Shown here in pieces: positions 4,714 through 6,308 of a stretch of DNA of 6,308 nt. Made by a program: the position numbers and the translations under genes. Origin of the DNA: Alphaproteobacteria bacterium (lineage in GTDB: Bacteria > Pseudomonadota > Alphaproteobacteria > Micavibrionales > Micavibrionaceae). The notes below the pieces were generated by a model that was not told the DNA's origin, did no database searches, and saw only the letters and a program-made list of their open reading frames with translations. The stretch covers positions 1 through 6,308 of the forward strand of contig JAESUK010000131.1 of the NCBI GenBank assembly GCA_016763095.1, written 5' to 3'. How positions within the stretch are numbered: position 1 is the stretch's first letter; the number at the start of each line of letters is the position of its first letter.

Positions 4714-6096
4714 ATGATAAATAAACTGCTCATATATTTAACCGTAACCATGGTGACATTATCTTCATCCATGAGTTTTGCACAACAAGACACAACGGGG
4801 CTGAAAGGACTTTTAGAACATGTTCTTGACGTGAACCCTGAAATAAAGAGAGAGCGCTCAATCTATTTTAGCAGTGTAGAATCTTTATCTCAGGCAAAAG
4901 CAAATTACAGACCAACAATAACGCTTGATGCTGATGCCACACACAACCACACAAAGAGTGAAGGTAATACTGCGTTCACAGAAGAGGGTGGAAACATCTC
5001 TAAAAAGCTCTCGGCGTCACTCTCTCAACCTCTTTATAGAGGTGGATCGACACTTGCTGATATCAAAGAAAAGAAAAATACAATTTCTGCCCAATATTGG
5101 TTACTCAATCAGAAATATCAAGATATTGCTTTGGACACAATCACAGCCTACTGGGACGTTTATGTTCAGCAATCTGAAGTAGACCTCAACATAAAGAATA
5201 CATCGTTATTGGAGCAACGATTAAAAGAAACACAGGCACGTTTTGAAGCTGGAGAGCTTACAAAAACAGATGTTTCACAGGCACAAGCCCGCCTCGCTGA
5301 AGCAGAGGCAGACTTGGCCACTGCGCAAGGCACATGGGAAAAAGCAAAAGCCACACTCGGACGGTTGGCAGGGTTAAGCGTTGCAAAGATAGACCTTCCC
5401 GATCTCAACCCAGATTTACCAGAAAGCATGGATCGCGCATTAAATGATGCGATGTCCCTCAATCCAGATATAAGAAGAATAAAGCTTGTAAAAGAAGCTT
5501 CTCAAAACACTATTCGCAGTATTAAGGGTGAGTTTTTACCGCAGATAAGTTTAGGCATGTCTTCATCAAAATCATATGACCCTGCGCCAGGATTTTTAGA
5601 GGAAGAAGACAGTCGTAGCGTTCAAGTCACAGCATCCATACCACTATATACAGGTGGAGCAACCCGCTCTCGCCTAAGACAGGCACGCTATAATGACAAA
5701 GCCAACGAATACGATATAGAAGACATAGAAGACCGTGTACGAGAGCAAGTCATAGCGTCTTGGAGTAATTATAAAACATCTGGCTACAGCTTAACAGCAC
5801 GTAAGAAACAGGTTGAGGCAACATCTATCGCAGCCGAAGGCGTAAAGAAAGAGCATAAATACGGTGTAAGAACGATAATAGACCTTCTCGACTCAGACCA
5901 AGAACATCTTGATGCACAAGTTAATCTAATAAGAGCAGAGCGCGACCTAATGATTGCAGGATTCAATCTCGCAAGGCAAATAGGGGCCTTATCGCCAGAT
6001 ACTTTCATGTTAAAAAGCGCACTTCCAAACAATACCGCCGTCATGAAAGATATTGGAGGCAATTGGTTAGGTTTTGATGTGGATTATCCAGAGTAG
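4714..6096 (+). CDS. tolC: TolC-family outer-membrane efflux/secretion channel
   Basis: This 460-residue protein has a Sec signal peptide (MINKLLIYLT, hydrophobic to about residue 20), probably cut after SFA at residue 23. The mature part shows the two-fold internal repeat of outer-membrane efflux proteins. NPEI (41-44) matches NPDI (250-253), and the strand YRPTITL (65-71) matches FLPQISL (274-280). SQPLYRGGSTLADIK (104-118) matches SIPLYTGGATRSRLR (308-322), and RFEAGELTKTDVSQAQARLAEAE (176-198) matches the KYGVRTIIDLLDSDQEHLDAQ region (382-402). Long Ala/Glu/Gln-rich helices between these form the periplasmic tunnel. TolC trimers work with an inner-membrane pump or ABC exporter and a membrane-fusion protein. 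Neither is in the window, so efflux and type I secretion cannot be separated. The gene lies 20 bp after the pcm-like gene and has only a distant GGAA upstream, so translation may depend on coupling. The symbol is given at family level. Confidence 0.93.
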   Translation: MINKLLIYLTVTMVTLSSSMSFAQQDTTGLKGLLEHVLDVNPEIKRERSIYFSSVESLSQAKANYRPTITLDADATHNHTKSEGNTAFTEEGGNISKKLSASLSQPLYRGGSTLADIKEKKNTISAQYWLLNQKYQDIALDTITAYWDVYVQQSEVDLNIKNTSLLEQRLKETQARFEAGELTKTDVSQAQARLAEAEADLATAQGTWEKAKATLGRLAGLSVAKIDLPDLNPDLPESMDRALNDAMSLNPDIRRIKLVKEASQNTIRSIKGEFLPQISLGMSSSKSYDPAPGFLEEEDSRSVQVTASIPLYTGGATRSRLRQARYNDKANEYDIEDIEDRVREQVIASWSNYKTSGYSLTARKKQVEATSIAAEGVKKEHKYGVRTIIDLLDSDQEHLDAQVNLIRAERDLMIAGFNLARQIGALSPDTFMLKSALPNNTAVMKDIGGNWLGFDVDYPE

Positions 6097-6120
6097 GCAA
6101 AATCCTGCTTTGACAAGAGC

Positions 6121-6147
6121 TTAACAATCGTACAAACTAACTATAAT
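6121..6147 (+). promoter_or_regulatory. Probable popZ promoter
   Basis: A perfect TATAAT lies at 6142-6147, with TTAACA at 6121-6126 as the best -35 (15-base spacing, slightly short). The start would be near 6154, about 20 nt before the popZ ATG. The separate TTGACA at 6110-6115 is 26 bases away and too far to pair with it. No hairpin terminator is seen between tolC and this site, so some read-through from tolC is likely. Confidence 0.5.
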
Positions 6148-6173
6148 AAATTTGAGAAGAAGATTCATTAAGA

Positions 6174-6308
6174 ATGGCCGATACAACAGAACAAGACCCA
6201 TCCATTGAAGAAATTCTAGCTTCAATTCGCCAGATTATCTCTGATGATGATGCAGAGGCGGAATCAACAGACGCGCCAGAGGAAGACGTTTCTGAGCCTG
6301 TTGTTGAA
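6174..6308 (+). CDS. popZ: PopZ / DUF2497 family polar organising protein, 3' partial
   Basis: The first 45 codons run to the window edge. Residues 8-26 read DPSIEEILASIRQIISDDD, which is the highly conserved N-terminal helix of PopZ/DUF2497 proteins (Caulobacter PopZ carries MEEILASIRRIISED). After it the chain turns acidic (AEAESTDAPEEDVSEPVVE), as expected for the disordered acidic linker. In the family, the N-terminal helix binds client proteins and the C-terminal helices, outside this window, drive assembly of the polar matrix that anchors ParB/parS at the cell pole. A position directly after a TolC gene agrees with the arrangement known to me around popZ. The start is fixed by family alignment and by a GAGAAGAAG tract upstream, although its spacing to the ATG is long. 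Full length and C-terminal integrity cannot be judged. Confidence 0.9.
   Translation, partial: MADTTEQDPSIEEILASIRQIISDDDAEAESTDAPEEDVSEPVVE

Noticed and set aside
5166..5462. 98-codon - strand frame inside tolC
   Set aside because: It is a Ser/Ala/Cys-rich shadow of the tolC helical repeat with no own ribosome site or family resemblance.
6110..6147. TTGACA plus TATAAT as one promoter
   Set aside because: The two perfect boxes are 26 bases apart, too far for a sigma70-type promoter; TTAACA at 6121 with the same TATAAT is more reasonable.
1..6308. CRISPR array, insertion sequence or other mobile element
   Set aside because: No regularly spaced repeats, transposase-like protein or terminal inverted repeats were found on either strand.

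Overview
The window most likely comes from an AT-rich alphaproteobacterium (roughly 40% G+C by eye). The strongest taxonomic pointer is the right end. There a protein-L-isoaspartate-methyltransferase-like gene, a TolC-family outer-membrane gene and the start of a PopZ/DUF2497 gene lie in a row on the + strand. PopZ is an alphaproteobacterial polar organiser, and as far as I recall this gene order also occurs around popZ in other Alphaproteobacteria, including Caulobacter.

Left region (1-2667, + strand): the 3' part of a PQQ-type beta-propeller gene enters from outside the window. It overlaps by one base (TAATG) a 347-residue protein whose C-terminal third is a PEP-utiliser phosphohistidine 'swivelling' domain, with no ATP-grasp or PEP-binding TIM-barrel domain attached. 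After 74 bp comes a small K+ channel with a perfect TVGYGD filter. The first two genes look translationally coupled. This is the least ordinary part of the window. A stand-alone phosphohistidine carrier needs a partner, which may be encoded just upstream of position 1.

Middle region (2671-3948, - strand): tRNA-Cys(GCA), metA (homoserine O-acyltransferase) and tRNA-Asn(GTT) run in the same direction. Each tRNA has a good sigma70-type promoter just upstream. A short AT-rich inverted repeat lies where the channel gene and tRNA-Asn converge. No convincing separate promoter or riboswitch is seen in the 58 bp between tRNA-Cys and metA, so metA may be read through from the tRNA-Cys promoter. MetA keeps its catalytic Cys142/His235/Glu237 but has Ala at both specificity positions, 111 and 192.

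Right region (4034-6308, + strand): the pcm-like gene and tolC are 20 bp apart and form a likely operon that diverges from the tRNA-Cys promoter. popZ starts 77 bp after tolC behind a perfect TATAAT box, and only its first 45 codons are inside the window. No mobile element, CRISPR array or gene-free stretch over 300 bp is present. The longest intergenic gap is the 134 bp between tRNA-Cys and the pcm-like gene.
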